DNA of 7,485 bases from assembly GCA_001797935.1 (NCBI GenBank), contig MGQT01000094.1, positions 1 to 7,485 on the forward strand, in the 5' to 3' direction. This DNA comes from Deltaproteobacteria bacterium RBG_16_54_18 (GTDB taxonomy: Bacteria; Desulfobacterota; B13-G15; RBG-16-54-18). Positions 1 to 6,059 of the stretch are shown piece after piece (the stretch's first letter is position 1; each line of letters opens with the position of its first letter). The notes beneath the pieces are model-generated. The model was not told the origin of the DNA. It saw nothing but the letters and a program-made list of their open reading frames with translations, and did not search any database. A program made the translations under genes and the position numbers.

Positions 1-9
1 AGCCAGACC

Positions 10-21
10 GTTACACGTAAC
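10..21. other. Short inverted repeat GTTAC-AC-GTAAC
   Basis: Two perfect 5-base arms flank a 2-base centre. The loop is too short for an RNA hairpin, so if it has a role it would be as a protein-binding palindrome. It lies about 240 bases upstream of the methyltransferase cassette, and the gene to its left is outside the window. The rest of bases 1-258 is AT-richer than the coding DNA and shows no convincing gene or RNA. A palindrome this short can easily arise by chance. Confidence 0.2.
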
Positions 22-138
22 AGATAGCCCTTAGAGGGAAAAGACACGTTGCAGAGACATATATAGCTACCGCCTCCTGATAACTAGTCGATACCCATCT
101 CCCCCATAATTTGAGCTTTCCCTGGACTAAGTTTCCTA

Positions 139-144
139 TATAAT
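139..144 (+). promoter_or_regulatory. Possible -10 box (TATAAT) upstream of the methyltransferase cassette
   Basis: A perfect TATAAT sits in an AT-rich patch 115 bases before the first start codon. No good -35 box lies at the expected distance: TTGAGC at 111-116 is 22 bases away, and the hexamer at 17 bases is poor. It is therefore only a candidate, perhaps needing an activator. Confidence 0.25.
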
Positions 145-258
145 ATTCTGGGACATAAAATGCCCCTGGAAACGATCGGGGACCATCTATTGAATGTTTA
201 ACTATTGCAATGAATGAGAGCGACAAAGGCTAATTTTAATGAAAGGAAGGAACAAGCA

Positions 259-1056
259 ATGATCATCATCGGAGAACTTATCAATTCCACGAGAAAGGCG
301 ATCGCCGCCGCTATCGAGGCCGGGGACAAGGCGGCGATCCAGAAGATCGCCAAAGATCAGGCAGAGGCAGGCGCTCACTATATTGATGTCAATGCCGGCG
401 CCTTCAAGGACCGGGAGGATGAATATCTGACCTGGCTCGTTAAAATCGTACAGGAGGTCGTAGACCTCCCCTGTTGTATCGACAGCCCGAATCCGCCGGC
501 GCTCGAGGCCGCGCTCAAGATACATAAAGGAATTCCAATGATCAATTCCATCTCTCTCGAAAAGGAACGGCAAGACAAACTCCTTCCCGTCCTGGCGGGG
601 AAGGACCTCAAGGTCGTCGCCCTGTGCACGAGCGACGCGGGCATTCCCCGCACCACTGCCGACCGTCTCAAGATCGCCGATGAACTGATTAAACTCCTCC
701 TTGATCACCAGTTGAAACTGGAAAATGTCTATGTGGACCCCCTGGTGCAGCCCGTAGCAACGGATAAGGCATTCGGAATTGAGTTCCTCGAATCCGTCAC
801 ACAAATTATGACCCGTTTCCCCGGCATCCATACCGTTTGCGGGCTCTCCAATGTCTCCTTTGGACTCCCTCAGAGGAAATTTCTTAATCGCACCTTTATG
901 GCCATGGCCATTGCCAAGGGCCTCGACGCGGCCATTATGGACCCGTTGGACCGGCAGATGATGTCCGTCGTCCTTGCCGCCGAAGCCCTGGCCGGCAGAG
1001 ATAATTTCTGTATGAATTACATTAATGCCTATCGAGGGGGAAAACTTGAGATATGA
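259..1056 (+). CDS. AcsE-like methyltetrahydrofolate:corrinoid methyltransferase
   Basis: This 265-aa protein is a single pterin-binding TIM-barrel domain, almost the length of the acetogen enzyme AcsE (about 262 aa), and it aligns with AcsE from memory along its whole length. The expected pterin-site residues are visible: D43 in YIDVNAGA, D75 in CCIDSPNP, N96 in PMINS, D160 in VYVDPLVQP and N198 in GLSNVSFG, followed by the family's NRTFMAMAI segment. The family moves a methyl group between N5 of tetrahydrofolate and the cobalt of a corrinoid protein in the cytoplasm. Here the partner is probably the corrinoid protein encoded next. Lying beside a UroD-type methyltransferase, it would be the methyltransferase II of an O-demethylase-like system, passing substrate methyl groups to folate. 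A Wood-Ljungdahl role is possible, but no acs/cdh gene is present here. The ATG at 259 is chosen over an in-frame ATG at 214 because AAAGGAAGG (242-250) lies 8 bases before it and the protein then starts MIIIGE, like AcsE. Confidence 0.88.
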   Translation: MIIIGELINSTRKAIAAAIEAGDKAAIQKIAKDQAEAGAHYIDVNAGAFKDREDEYLTWLVKIVQEVVDLPCCIDSPNPPALEAALKIHKGIPMINSISLEKERQDKLLPVLAGKDLKVVALCTSDAGIPRTTADRLKIADELIKLLLDHQLKLENVYVDPLVQPVATDKAFGIEFLESVTQIMTRFPGIHTVCGLSNVSFGLPQRKFLNRTFMAMAIAKGLDAAIMDPLDRQMMSVVLAAEALAGRDNFCMNYINAYRGGKLEI

Positions 1057-1070
1057 GGTTATGCCCTCAT
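1053..1070 (+). other. Stem-loop overlapping the stop codon
   Basis: Perfect 6-base arms ATGAGG (1053-1058) and CCTCAT (1065-1070) enclose a 6-base loop, and the left arm contains the TGA stop. No T-run follows, so this is not a normal intrinsic terminator. It could act as an mRNA 3'-end stabiliser or processing site before the promoter-like sequence downstream, or be fortuitous. Confidence 0.3.
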
Positions 1071-1086
1071 GGTACAAAGAATCCGA

Positions 1087-1115
1087 TTGCCGTTATAAAA
1101 AACATTCACTATAGT
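1087..1115 (+). promoter_or_regulatory. Candidate sigma70-type promoter for the corrinoid protein gene
   Basis: A TTGCCG -35 box (1087-1092), a 17-base spacer and a TATAGT -10 box (1110-1115) lie in the 134-base gap between the first and second cassette genes. Transcription would start near 1122, leaving a leader of about 70 bases before the corrinoid protein gene. An internal promoter would let the shuttle protein and its UroD-type partner be made independently of the folate-side methyltransferase. Confidence 0.5.
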
Positions 1116-1123
1116 AGACTATA
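1110..1123. promoter_or_regulatory. Inverted repeat TATAGT-AG-ACTATA over the -10 region
   Basis: Two perfect 6-base arms with a 2-base centre run from the candidate -10 hexamer to the predicted transcription start. A regulator bound here would block RNA polymerase, so a repressor operator is the natural guess. No regulator gene is in the window. The arms are AT-rich and partly overlap the -10 consensus, which weakens the case. Confidence 0.35.
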
Positions 1124-1190
1124 CGCGCACGCATAGAGCCGCTCCTTGTCTCGTGGTCTTACTCTATAACACACCGAAAGGAGATTGTTC

Positions 1191-1820
1191 ATGGAAGACC
1201 TTATTAAGGCGCTCATAGAAATGCAGGAAGCGGAAGCGATTCGGATAGCTAAAGAGCTGTTGGCCAAGGGTACCGACCCCATGAAAATTCTCGAGGCCTG
1301 CTCTAAGGCTATGGAGGGGGTAGGTTCCCGTTTTGAGAAGGGTGAGTACTTCCTGCCTCATCTCATGATGGCAGGTGAAATGTTGCGGCAGATATCCAAT
1401 ATGATCAAACCCCTCATCAAGGAAGAAAAGTCCAGCAAAGGTAAGAGCAAATATCTGATAGGAACCGTCAAGGGCGATATCCACGACATCGGCAAGAACA
1501 TCGTAACCTTTCTCCTCGACGCCAACGGCCTTGAGGTAAAGGATATCGGGATCGATCAAGCGCCGGAAAAATTCGTCGAGGGCATCCGGGAGTTTCAGCC
1601 ACAGATCGTCGGTATGAGCGGATTATTGACCCTTGCGTTTGATTCCATGAAGGAGACGGTGCAGGCCATTAAAGATGCGGGCCTGAGGGACAAGGTTCGG
1701 ATCATGATCGGCGGTGGACAGTGTTCCGAACAGGTGAAGGAATACGCCGGCGCCGATGCCTATGCACCTGACGCGATAGCCGGTGTCAGGCTTGCCAAAC
1801 AGTGGCTCGGAGGAAAATGA
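1191..1820 (+). CDS. Corrinoid (B12)-binding methyl-shuttle protein
   Basis: This 209-aa protein has the two-part layout of methyltransferase corrinoid proteins (MtaC/MtbC/MtvC type and the MetH B12 module). An N-terminal helical cap occupies about residues 1-85 and a Rossmann-like B12 domain about 88-209. The cobalt-ligand motif DxHxxG is intact as D96-I-H98-D-I-G101, the S-x-L motif is S143-G-L145, and a glycine turn GGGQ lies at 174-177. These bind the nucleotide tail and base-off cofactor. Its likely job is to carry a methyl group on cobalt between the UroD-type methyltransferase and the AcsE-like enzyme on either side. AAAGGAG (1177-1183) lies 7 bases before the ATG at 1191, which decides the start over a TTG at 1185. 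The stop is one base before the next ATG, so the two genes are probably translationally coupled. The family is clear, but the substrate specificity (methoxyl, methylamine, methylthiol) cannot be read from it. Confidence 0.92.
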   Translation: MEDLIKALIEMQEAEAIRIAKELLAKGTDPMKILEACSKAMEGVGSRFEKGEYFLPHLMMAGEMLRQISNMIKPLIKEEKSSKGKSKYLIGTVKGDIHDIGKNIVTFLLDANGLEVKDIGIDQAPEKFVEGIREFQPQIVGMSGLLTLAFDSMKETVQAIKDAGLRDKVRIMIGGGQCSEQVKEYAGADAYAPDAIAGVRLAKQWLGGK

Positions 1821-1821
1821 G

Positions 1822-3165
1822 ATGAAAGAACGATTTATACAGGTCTCAGCCGACGCAGATCAGAGGCAAGAAGAGCGGTTTAAAATCTGGCTTGCAGGGG
1901 AAAATATCCCTTTCGCCAATGCCGATGCGAAGGCAGCCTACCAGGAGCGGGTCACCCTGATCAGGGATGCAATTCAGCTCAAGAAGACACCCCGCAGGAT
2001 CGCGGTTTGTCCTTCGGCTGGTTTTTTTCCCATCCAATATGCCGGGATCTCGATGTACGACGCCATGTATGACTATGAGGCCCTCAAAAAGGCCTTTGAG
2101 AAGTACCAGCTGGACCTTGAGCTTGATGCCTATAATACGCCGACCGTCGTACCCGGCAAGGCACTCGATATACTGGATTATAAACTCTATCAGTGGCCGG
2201 GGCACGGCGTAGCCAAGGAGCGCGAGTATCAATTCGTGGAAGACGAATACATGAAGGCGGAGGAATATCAGGAACTGATCGACGATCCCACGGCCTTCTT
2301 TCTTAATCGCTTTTTCCCGCGTATCTTCGGCTCACTGAAGGCGTTTGAGACTATCCCGCTGCTTCCAGGGATCAACGAAATCCTCCTCGTAAACCCCTTT
2401 ACGAGACCCTTTGGCACCGAGCCTATGAAAAAGGCCCTTACTGCCCTCACCCAGGCTGGGGAAGAAACGCTCAGGTTCCTCGCGGCGGTCGGTGAGGTCG
2501 GTGGCAAAGTAATGGGCAGGGGATTCCCTTCGTTTTCCGGCGGCTTCACCAAGGCACCCTTTGATGTGATCGGCGACAGCCTCCGGGGGACCAAGGGGAT
2601 TATGCTGGATATGTTCCGTTACCCGGATGAGCTCAAGGAGGCATGTGAGCGGTTAACGCCCATCATGGTAAAATACGGGGTAAACAGCTGTCGGGCCGTC
2701 GGCCATATCATGCCCTTTATCCCGCTCCATAAAGGTGCGGACGGCTTTTTATCAGATGAACAGTTCCAAACCTTCTACTGGCCGACGCTGCGCAAGGTCA
2801 TCATCGGGCTGGTGAATGAGGGTTTTGTGCCGCAGCTTTTTGCCGAGGGCGGTTACAACCAGCGGCTCGATGTAATTTCCGACGTCCCCAAGGGGAAGGT
2901 CGTCTGGTGGTTTGACCGAACGGACATGAAAAAGGCCAAGGAGAAGCTGGGACACGTTGCCTGTATCGCAGGAAACTTCCCCGTTGACCTCCTGATCACG
3001 GGTAAGCCTGATGAGATACGGGCATACGGTAAACAACTGATTGAGAGTGCGGGCAAAGACGGCGGGTATATATTTACCACCGGTGCCGGTATGCAGGGAG
3101 CGAAGCCGGCAAATGTCAAGGCGATGGTCCAGGCAGCCAAAGAATACGGCGTTTACCAGAAGTGA
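1822..3165 (+). CDS. Uroporphyrinogen decarboxylase-fold corrinoid methyltransferase, substrate unknown
   Basis: This 447-aa protein belongs to the UroD superfamily that includes MtaA, MtbA and the CmuA methyltransferase domain. It is about 100 residues longer than HemE or MtaA, with extra sequence in the N-terminal half. The C-terminal half carries the recognisable segments PLHKGADGF (302-309, H303), LFAEGGYNQRLD (339-350, E342), KGKVVWWFDRTD (357-368, D365) and ACIAGNFP (380-387, C381). The RQAGR motif of true heme-pathway HemE is absent. The H-x-C zinc pair of MtaA/CmuA is also not seen; H303, E342 and C381 are my candidate metal ligands by position. Gene order makes it the probable methyltransferase I, taking a methyl group from a donor to the corrinoid protein encoded one base upstream. 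Methoxylated aromatics, methylamines and methylthiols are all possible donors. GGAGG (1809-1813) sits 8 bases before the ATG at 1822 and decides the start over an upstream in-frame ATG at 1783. The family is secure, the function is inferred from context, and the substrate is open. Confidence 0.85.
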   Translation: MKERFIQVSADADQRQEERFKIWLAGENIPFANADAKAAYQERVTLIRDAIQLKKTPRRIAVCPSAGFFPIQYAGISMYDAMYDYEALKKAFEKYQLDLELDAYNTPTVVPGKALDILDYKLYQWPGHGVAKEREYQFVEDEYMKAEEYQELIDDPTAFFLNRFFPRIFGSLKAFETIPLLPGINEILLVNPFTRPFGTEPMKKALTALTQAGEETLRFLAAVGEVGGKVMGRGFPSFSGGFTKAPFDVIGDSLRGTKGIMLDMFRYPDELKEACERLTPIMVKYGVNSCRAVGHIMPFIPLHKGADGFLSDEQFQTFYWPTLRKVIIGLVNEGFVPQLFAEGGYNQRLDVISDVPKGKVVWWFDRTDMKKAKEKLGHVACIAGNFPVDLLITGKPDEIRAYGKQLIESAGKDGGYIFTTGAGMQGAKPANVKAMVQAAKEYGVYQK

Positions 3166-3250
3166 TCAACCCGCTTCCGGTGGAACGCGCCGTGAGCCAA
3201 CAGGAACCACTTTGCCAGATCTTATAGGTCCCGTAAAAAATATATCTTCT

Positions 3251-3285
3251 CCCTTACCATACAATTTAAGGTAAAGGGGATTTTT
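3251..3285 (+). terminator. Intrinsic terminator after the methyltransferase cassette
   Basis: CCCTTACC (3251-3258) pairs with GGTAAAGGG (3270-3278) with one bulged A, and five Ts follow at 3281-3285. It lies 86 bases after the UroD-type gene and before the oppositely oriented small gene. An A-rich run at 3235-3239 on its left might let it also work weakly for the minus strand. The rest of 3166-3358 shows no gene I can support. Confidence 0.6.
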
Positions 3286-3358
3286 ATGATCTTGCTGGAC
3301 CGCGCCTCAGGGGAAATGAGTCAGGGCATGATAAGGATGACGAGTCTCCCTCGCGGCA

Positions 3359-3718
3359 TCACATCTTGATGGTGATCTCGTAGCTCCCCACCCCCACCTT
3401 GGCAGCCAACCCCTTTTGTAATACCAGCTCCATCACCTTGGGCCGCATGTGGTTCGGAACCATGAGGATGAGCTTGGCCCCCAGCCCGGCCAGCTCTTTC
3501 CATCGCTCGGCCTGCTCCGGCGTTATGCTCTCCTCGGTCTCCACCTCCATGATAGAAAGCACCATCCCCTGATTGGCCAGGATAAGGTCCGGGTAGTGGT
3601 TGTTGAATGCATGCTCTTTATCTTCACCGATATTTGCCCGAATTTCTTTGTAATCCCTCGCCAACCTCCTGTGGAGGTAGGATACCAACCAATCGTGAAA
3701 AAAATGTTCTTTCGCCAT
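3359..3718 (-). CDS. Small protein with a PD-(D/E)XK nuclease-like pattern
   Basis: This 119-aa protein belongs to no family I can name. It has an N-terminal helix rich in basic and aromatic residues (about 1-28), then YPDLIL with D44, a hydrophobic strand ending in MEVETEES with E58 and E60, a helix (about 66-78) and a strand AKLILMVP (81-88). An Asp, then Glu-x-Glu on a strand, then helix and strand is the layout of the PD-(D/E)XK fold seen in restriction and Holliday-junction nucleases and in many small hypothetical proteins. The usual motif lysine is missing (ExE instead of ExK), so it could be a variant or inactive nuclease fold. There is no signal peptide or membrane segment. The ATG at 3718 is preferred to a GTG at 3724 because AGAAGGGGG lies a few bases before it. 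The gene stands alone, convergent with the methyltransferase cassette and divergent from the crotonase gene. Fold assignment is tentative; reality as a gene is likely given its own ribosome site and promoter candidate. Confidence 0.7.
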   Translation of the reverse strand: MAKEHFFHDWLVSYLHRRLARDYKEIRANIGEDKEHAFNNHYPDLILANQGMVLSIMEVETEESITPEQAERWKELAGLGAKLILMVPNHMRPKVMELVLQKGLAAKVGVGSYEITIKM

Positions 3719-3742
3719 CAGCACCCCCTTCTGTCATAGGTA

Positions 3743-3771
3743 ATTGTAGCAACAAACGGGGGCGTGAACAA
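3743..3771 (-). promoter_or_regulatory. Candidate promoter for the minus-strand small gene
   Basis: Read on the minus strand, TTGTTC (3771-3766), a 17-base spacer and TACAAT (3748-3743) form a good sigma70-type match. Transcription would start near 3736, giving a short leader of about 18 bases before the ATG at 3718. Confidence 0.55.
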
Positions 3772-3777
3772 GGGTAA

Positions 3778-3799
3778 GTCCAAACGGGCGGGTTTGGAC
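3778..3799. promoter_or_regulatory. Perfect 8-bp inverted repeat between divergent promoters
   Basis: GTCCAAAC (3778-3785) and GTTTGGAC (3792-3799) are perfect inverted arms around a 6-base GC-rich centre. The element lies between the -35 boxes of the two divergent promoter candidates, 6 bases beyond one and 23 before the other, the usual place for a shared operator of a dimeric regulator. CAAACGGG also occurs as a direct copy at 3753-3760. A terminator is less likely, since the run of Ts starts about 10 bases after the stem and no gene ends here. No regulator is encoded nearby. Confidence 0.5.
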
Positions 3800-3822
3800 A
3801 CAGATTGCTTTTTTTGGAACAT

Positions 3823-3851
3823 TTGACAAACGCGTGCTTCTCTGATGGAAT
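3823..3851 (+). promoter_or_regulatory. Candidate promoter for the crotonase-radA-larA block
   Basis: A perfect TTGACA -35 box (3823-3828), a 17-base spacer and TGGAAT (3846-3851) are preceded by TGA, which gives an extended -10. Transcription would start near 3858, about 23 bases before the crotonase start codon. This is the best promoter match in the window. Confidence 0.65.
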
Positions 3852-3880
3852 AGGGCATCGGTGCCGAAAGGGGTAGAGGG

Positions 3881-4660
3881 ATGGAGTTCATCCAATTTTC
3901 TGAGCGCGATGGTATTGCCCTGGTAACGTTAAACCACGGCGTTACCAATGCCATCAACGCGCAGATCATACGCGAGCTCAGTGAAATCTTGCAACAGATT
4001 AAGGGGAACGACGGGGTCCATGGCGTGGTGCTACGCAGCGCCAACGCCAAGTTTTTCTCCATCGGGTTCGATCTCCCCGAGGTCTATCCCCTTTCCCAAA
4101 AAGAGTTTTCCGCATTTTTCCACCGCTATAACCTCCTGTGTCTCGATCTCTATACCTTCCCCAAACCGGTGATCAGCGCCATTACCGGCCACGCGACGGC
4201 CGGCGGGTGCATCATAGCCCTGTGCACCGACTTTCGCCTCATGGCTGAAGGGCGCAGTTTGATCGGCATGAACGAAACCAAGTTGGGGCTACCGGTTACC
4301 TATCTTGCCGATTTGCTTCTGCGCGATCTTATAGGAGGGTTCCTGGCCCGGGACATAATTTGTCGAGGCGACCTCTACAGCCCCGAAGCGGCCCTCCGGA
4401 TGGGAATGATAGATGAGGTCTTACCCCTGGAAGAGGTTGTATCGGCAGCGATAAAAAAGATCAAGGACCTTGTCGCCGTATCCCCGGCGGTTTTTACTCT
4501 AGGCAAGACATATCGGGTACGGAGCAACGAGGCTCAAGTCCGCTCCACCGCGAAAGAGGACGAGCAAGGCTTTGTGACGCAGTGGTTTTCTCCTGCGGCA
4601 CGCCGGCAGCTCGGCGAGGCATTGAAACAATACGCACCACGGGGTGAAGGGGATGGCTAG
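3881..4660 (+). CDS. Enoyl-CoA hydratase/isomerase (crotonase) family protein, ECI1-like
   Basis: This 259-aa protein is full length for a crotonase. The CoA-thioester oxyanion-hole segments are present: FFSIGFDLPE (58-67) and GHATAGG (103-109), followed by the family's ALCTDFRLMAE stretch. E132 in GMNETKLGL matches the catalytic glutamate of mitochondrial Delta3,Delta2-enoyl-CoA isomerase ECI1 (Glu144 in rat enoyl-CoA hydratase numbering). The second hydratase glutamate (Glu164) has no acidic partner in my alignment, where the stretch reads GGFLARDIICRG. From about residue 128 to the end it reads more like ECI1 than like a hydratase. It may therefore shift double bonds in 3-enoyl-CoA intermediates of fatty acid breakdown rather than hydrate them; that is inference. 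AAAGGGG (3867-3873) precedes the ATG by 7 bases. Its last 8 bases overlap radA in another frame. The crotonase family is certain, the isomerase reading moderate. Confidence 0.88.
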   Translation: MEFIQFSERDGIALVTLNHGVTNAINAQIIRELSEILQQIKGNDGVHGVVLRSANAKFFSIGFDLPEVYPLSQKEFSAFFHRYNLLCLDLYTFPKPVISAITGHATAGGCIIALCTDFRLMAEGRSLIGMNETKLGLPVTYLADLLLRDLIGGFLARDIICRGDLYSPEAALRMGMIDEVLPLEEVVSAAIKKIKDLVAVSPAVFTLGKTYRVRSNEAQVRSTAKEDEQGFVTQWFSPAARRQLGEALKQYAPRGEGDG

Positions 4661-6020
4661 AGAAAAGACGGTCTTCATCTGTCAGACGTGTGGGTATCAG
4701 GCCCCCAAATGGCTGGGAAGGTGCCCTGATTGCCAAGGGTGGGGAACCCTGGTGGAAGAGGTGTTCGGCGACGAATCCCCTGCCGGCGATAGTCGGCAGC
4801 GCTGGGCAGAACAGGAGGCCCCCCAAGCCATCGGGGAGGTGGCGGAAGAGGAAGAGGGGACACGGTTTCCCACCCGCATGGGGGAGTTTAACCGGGTGCT
4901 GGGCGGCGGGATCGTCACCGGCTCAGTAGTCCTCCTCGGTGGTGATCCAGGCATCGGGAAGTCCACGCTGATGTTTCAGTGCCTCCACAACCTCGCCTCC
5001 CAGGGGAAAAAGTGCCTCTACATCACAGCAGAAGAGTCCCTGAGACAGACCAAGCTGCGGGCCAAACGCCTGGGGGCCATGAGCGACGGCCTCTTTGTGG
5101 CCGCCGAGACGGCGCTGGAGCGGATCATCCAGGCGGTGGAGGAGTTCAAGCCTCACATCCTGGTGATCGATTCCATCCAGTCTATCTATACCTCCCAATT
5201 GGGGTCGGCGCCGGGGAGTATCAGCCAGGTGCGGGAGACCTCGGGAAAACTGACCTATCTGGCCAAGGGGTTGGGGGTAGCAACCTTCTTGATCGGGCAC
5301 GTGACCAAAGACGGCGCCATCGCCGGTCCGCGGGTCCTCGAGCACATCGTGGACACGGTCCTCTATATGGAACGCAGTGCCGATAGCCCCTTTCGCATCT
5401 TGCGTGCCGTGAAAAACCGCTTTGGTTCCACCAACGAGATCGGCGTCTTTGAAATGAAAGAGGAAGGGTTGCAGGAGGTGACGAACCCTTCGGAGATCTT
5501 CCTCGCCGAACGCCCCCTCGGGACCTCGGGGAGCGCCGTCATGGCGAGCATGGAAGGGACCAGACCCATTCTGGTGGAGGTCCAGGCCCTGGTCGCCCCC
5601 ACGGCCTTTGCCGTCCCCAAGAGGATGGGGATGGGGGTGGACTACAACCGCCTCTCCCTCCTCGTGGCCGTGCTGGAGAAAAAGCTGGGTATGAACCTCG
5701 CACACCAGGATATCTTCGTCAATGTGGCAGGGGGGCTGAGGATTGAGGAGCCTGCCGTTGATCTCGGGATCGTAGCGGCCGTGGCCTCCAGCCACCTCGA
5801 CAAGATCATCCCGTCGGCCATGATGGTCTTCGGCGAGGTAGGTCTTGCCGGCGAGGTGCGGGGGGTAAGTTTTGGTGAGCAACGGGTCAAGGAGGCGGCT
5901 CGTTTGGGCTTTAAGAGTTGCATCCTACCACGCAGCAGCGCCCGCGGCATCCAACAACAGCAAGGGATGGAGTTGATCCCCGTCAGGGACCTGCGGGAGG
6001 TATGGGAGCGGTTGTTCTAA
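4653..6020 (+). CDS. radA: DNA repair/recombination ATPase RadA (Sms)
   Basis: This 455-aa protein has the usual RadA length and all its parts. An N-terminal C4 zinc finger (C10-x2-C13 and C24-x2-C27) is followed by a RecA-like ATPase with Walker A GDPGIGKST (97-105) and Walker B ILVIDS (169-174). The RadA signature KNRFG (254-258) is intact. The C-terminal domain is Lon-protease-like (about 285-455), including GEVGLAGEVR (394-403), and is structural and DNA-binding rather than proteolytic. RadA drives branch migration of recombination intermediates and works with RecA in repair and homologous recombination in the cytoplasm. The ATG at 4653 is preferred to a GTG at 4644 because the protein then starts MAREKTVFICQTCGY, the family's normal N-terminus. 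GGGG at 4641-4644 and AAGGGG just before the start would serve for ribosome binding. The start lies inside the crotonase gene (8-base overlap), so the two are probably translationally coupled. There is no functional link to its neighbours that I know of. Confidence 0.97.
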   Translation: MAREKTVFICQTCGYQAPKWLGRCPDCQGWGTLVEEVFGDESPAGDSRQRWAEQEAPQAIGEVAEEEEGTRFPTRMGEFNRVLGGGIVTGSVVLLGGDPGIGKSTLMFQCLHNLASQGKKCLYITAEESLRQTKLRAKRLGAMSDGLFVAAETALERIIQAVEEFKPHILVIDSIQSIYTSQLGSAPGSISQVRETSGKLTYLAKGLGVATFLIGHVTKDGAIAGPRVLEHIVDTVLYMERSADSPFRILRAVKNRFGSTNEIGVFEMKEEGLQEVTNPSEIFLAERPLGTSGSAVMASMEGTRPILVEVQALVAPTAFAVPKRMGMGVDYNRLSLLVAVLEKKLGMNLAHQDIFVNVAGGLRIEEPAVDLGIVAAVASSHLDKIIPSAMMVFGEVGLAGEVRGVSFGEQRVKEAARLGFKSCILPRSSARGIQQQQGMELIPVRDLREVWERLF

Positions 6021-6059
6021 AGGAAATGCTTACCACCCGCATGAGCGCCCGGTGACCTC

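Noticed and set aside
1..20. B12-box-like start (AGCCAGACC) that could be the 3' end of a cobalamin riboswitch upstream of a corrinoid operon
   Set aside because: The match to the B12 box breaks after a few bases, the rest of any riboswitch would be outside the window, and it lies about 250 bases from the first gene. Extending the sequence leftwards and running the cobalamin covariance model would settle it.
202..1077. Long open frame on the minus strand opposite the AcsE-like gene (291 codons)
   Set aside because: It lies wholly opposite a well-supported gene, has no recognisable domain, and is the kind of antisense frame produced by codon bias.
1822..3165. Assignment as heme-pathway uroporphyrinogen decarboxylase HemE
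   Set aside because: It is too long, lacks the N-terminal RQAGR motif, and sits between no heme genes but directly after a corrinoid protein.
3041..3274. 77-codon plus-strand frame across the end of the UroD-type gene
   Set aside because: Mostly out-of-frame coding sequence, Arg/Pro/Ser-rich, and it runs into the terminator hairpin.
3778..3816. Intrinsic terminator made of the 8-bp palindrome and the T-run at 3809-3815
   Set aside because: The T-run begins about 10 bases after the stem and no plus-strand gene ends upstream. A divergent operator fits the layout better.
4923..5882. 319-codon open frame on the minus strand inside radA
   Set aside because: The translation is low-complexity, rich in His, Gly and Asp, and mirrors radA codon use. 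RadA is unmistakable in the other strand.
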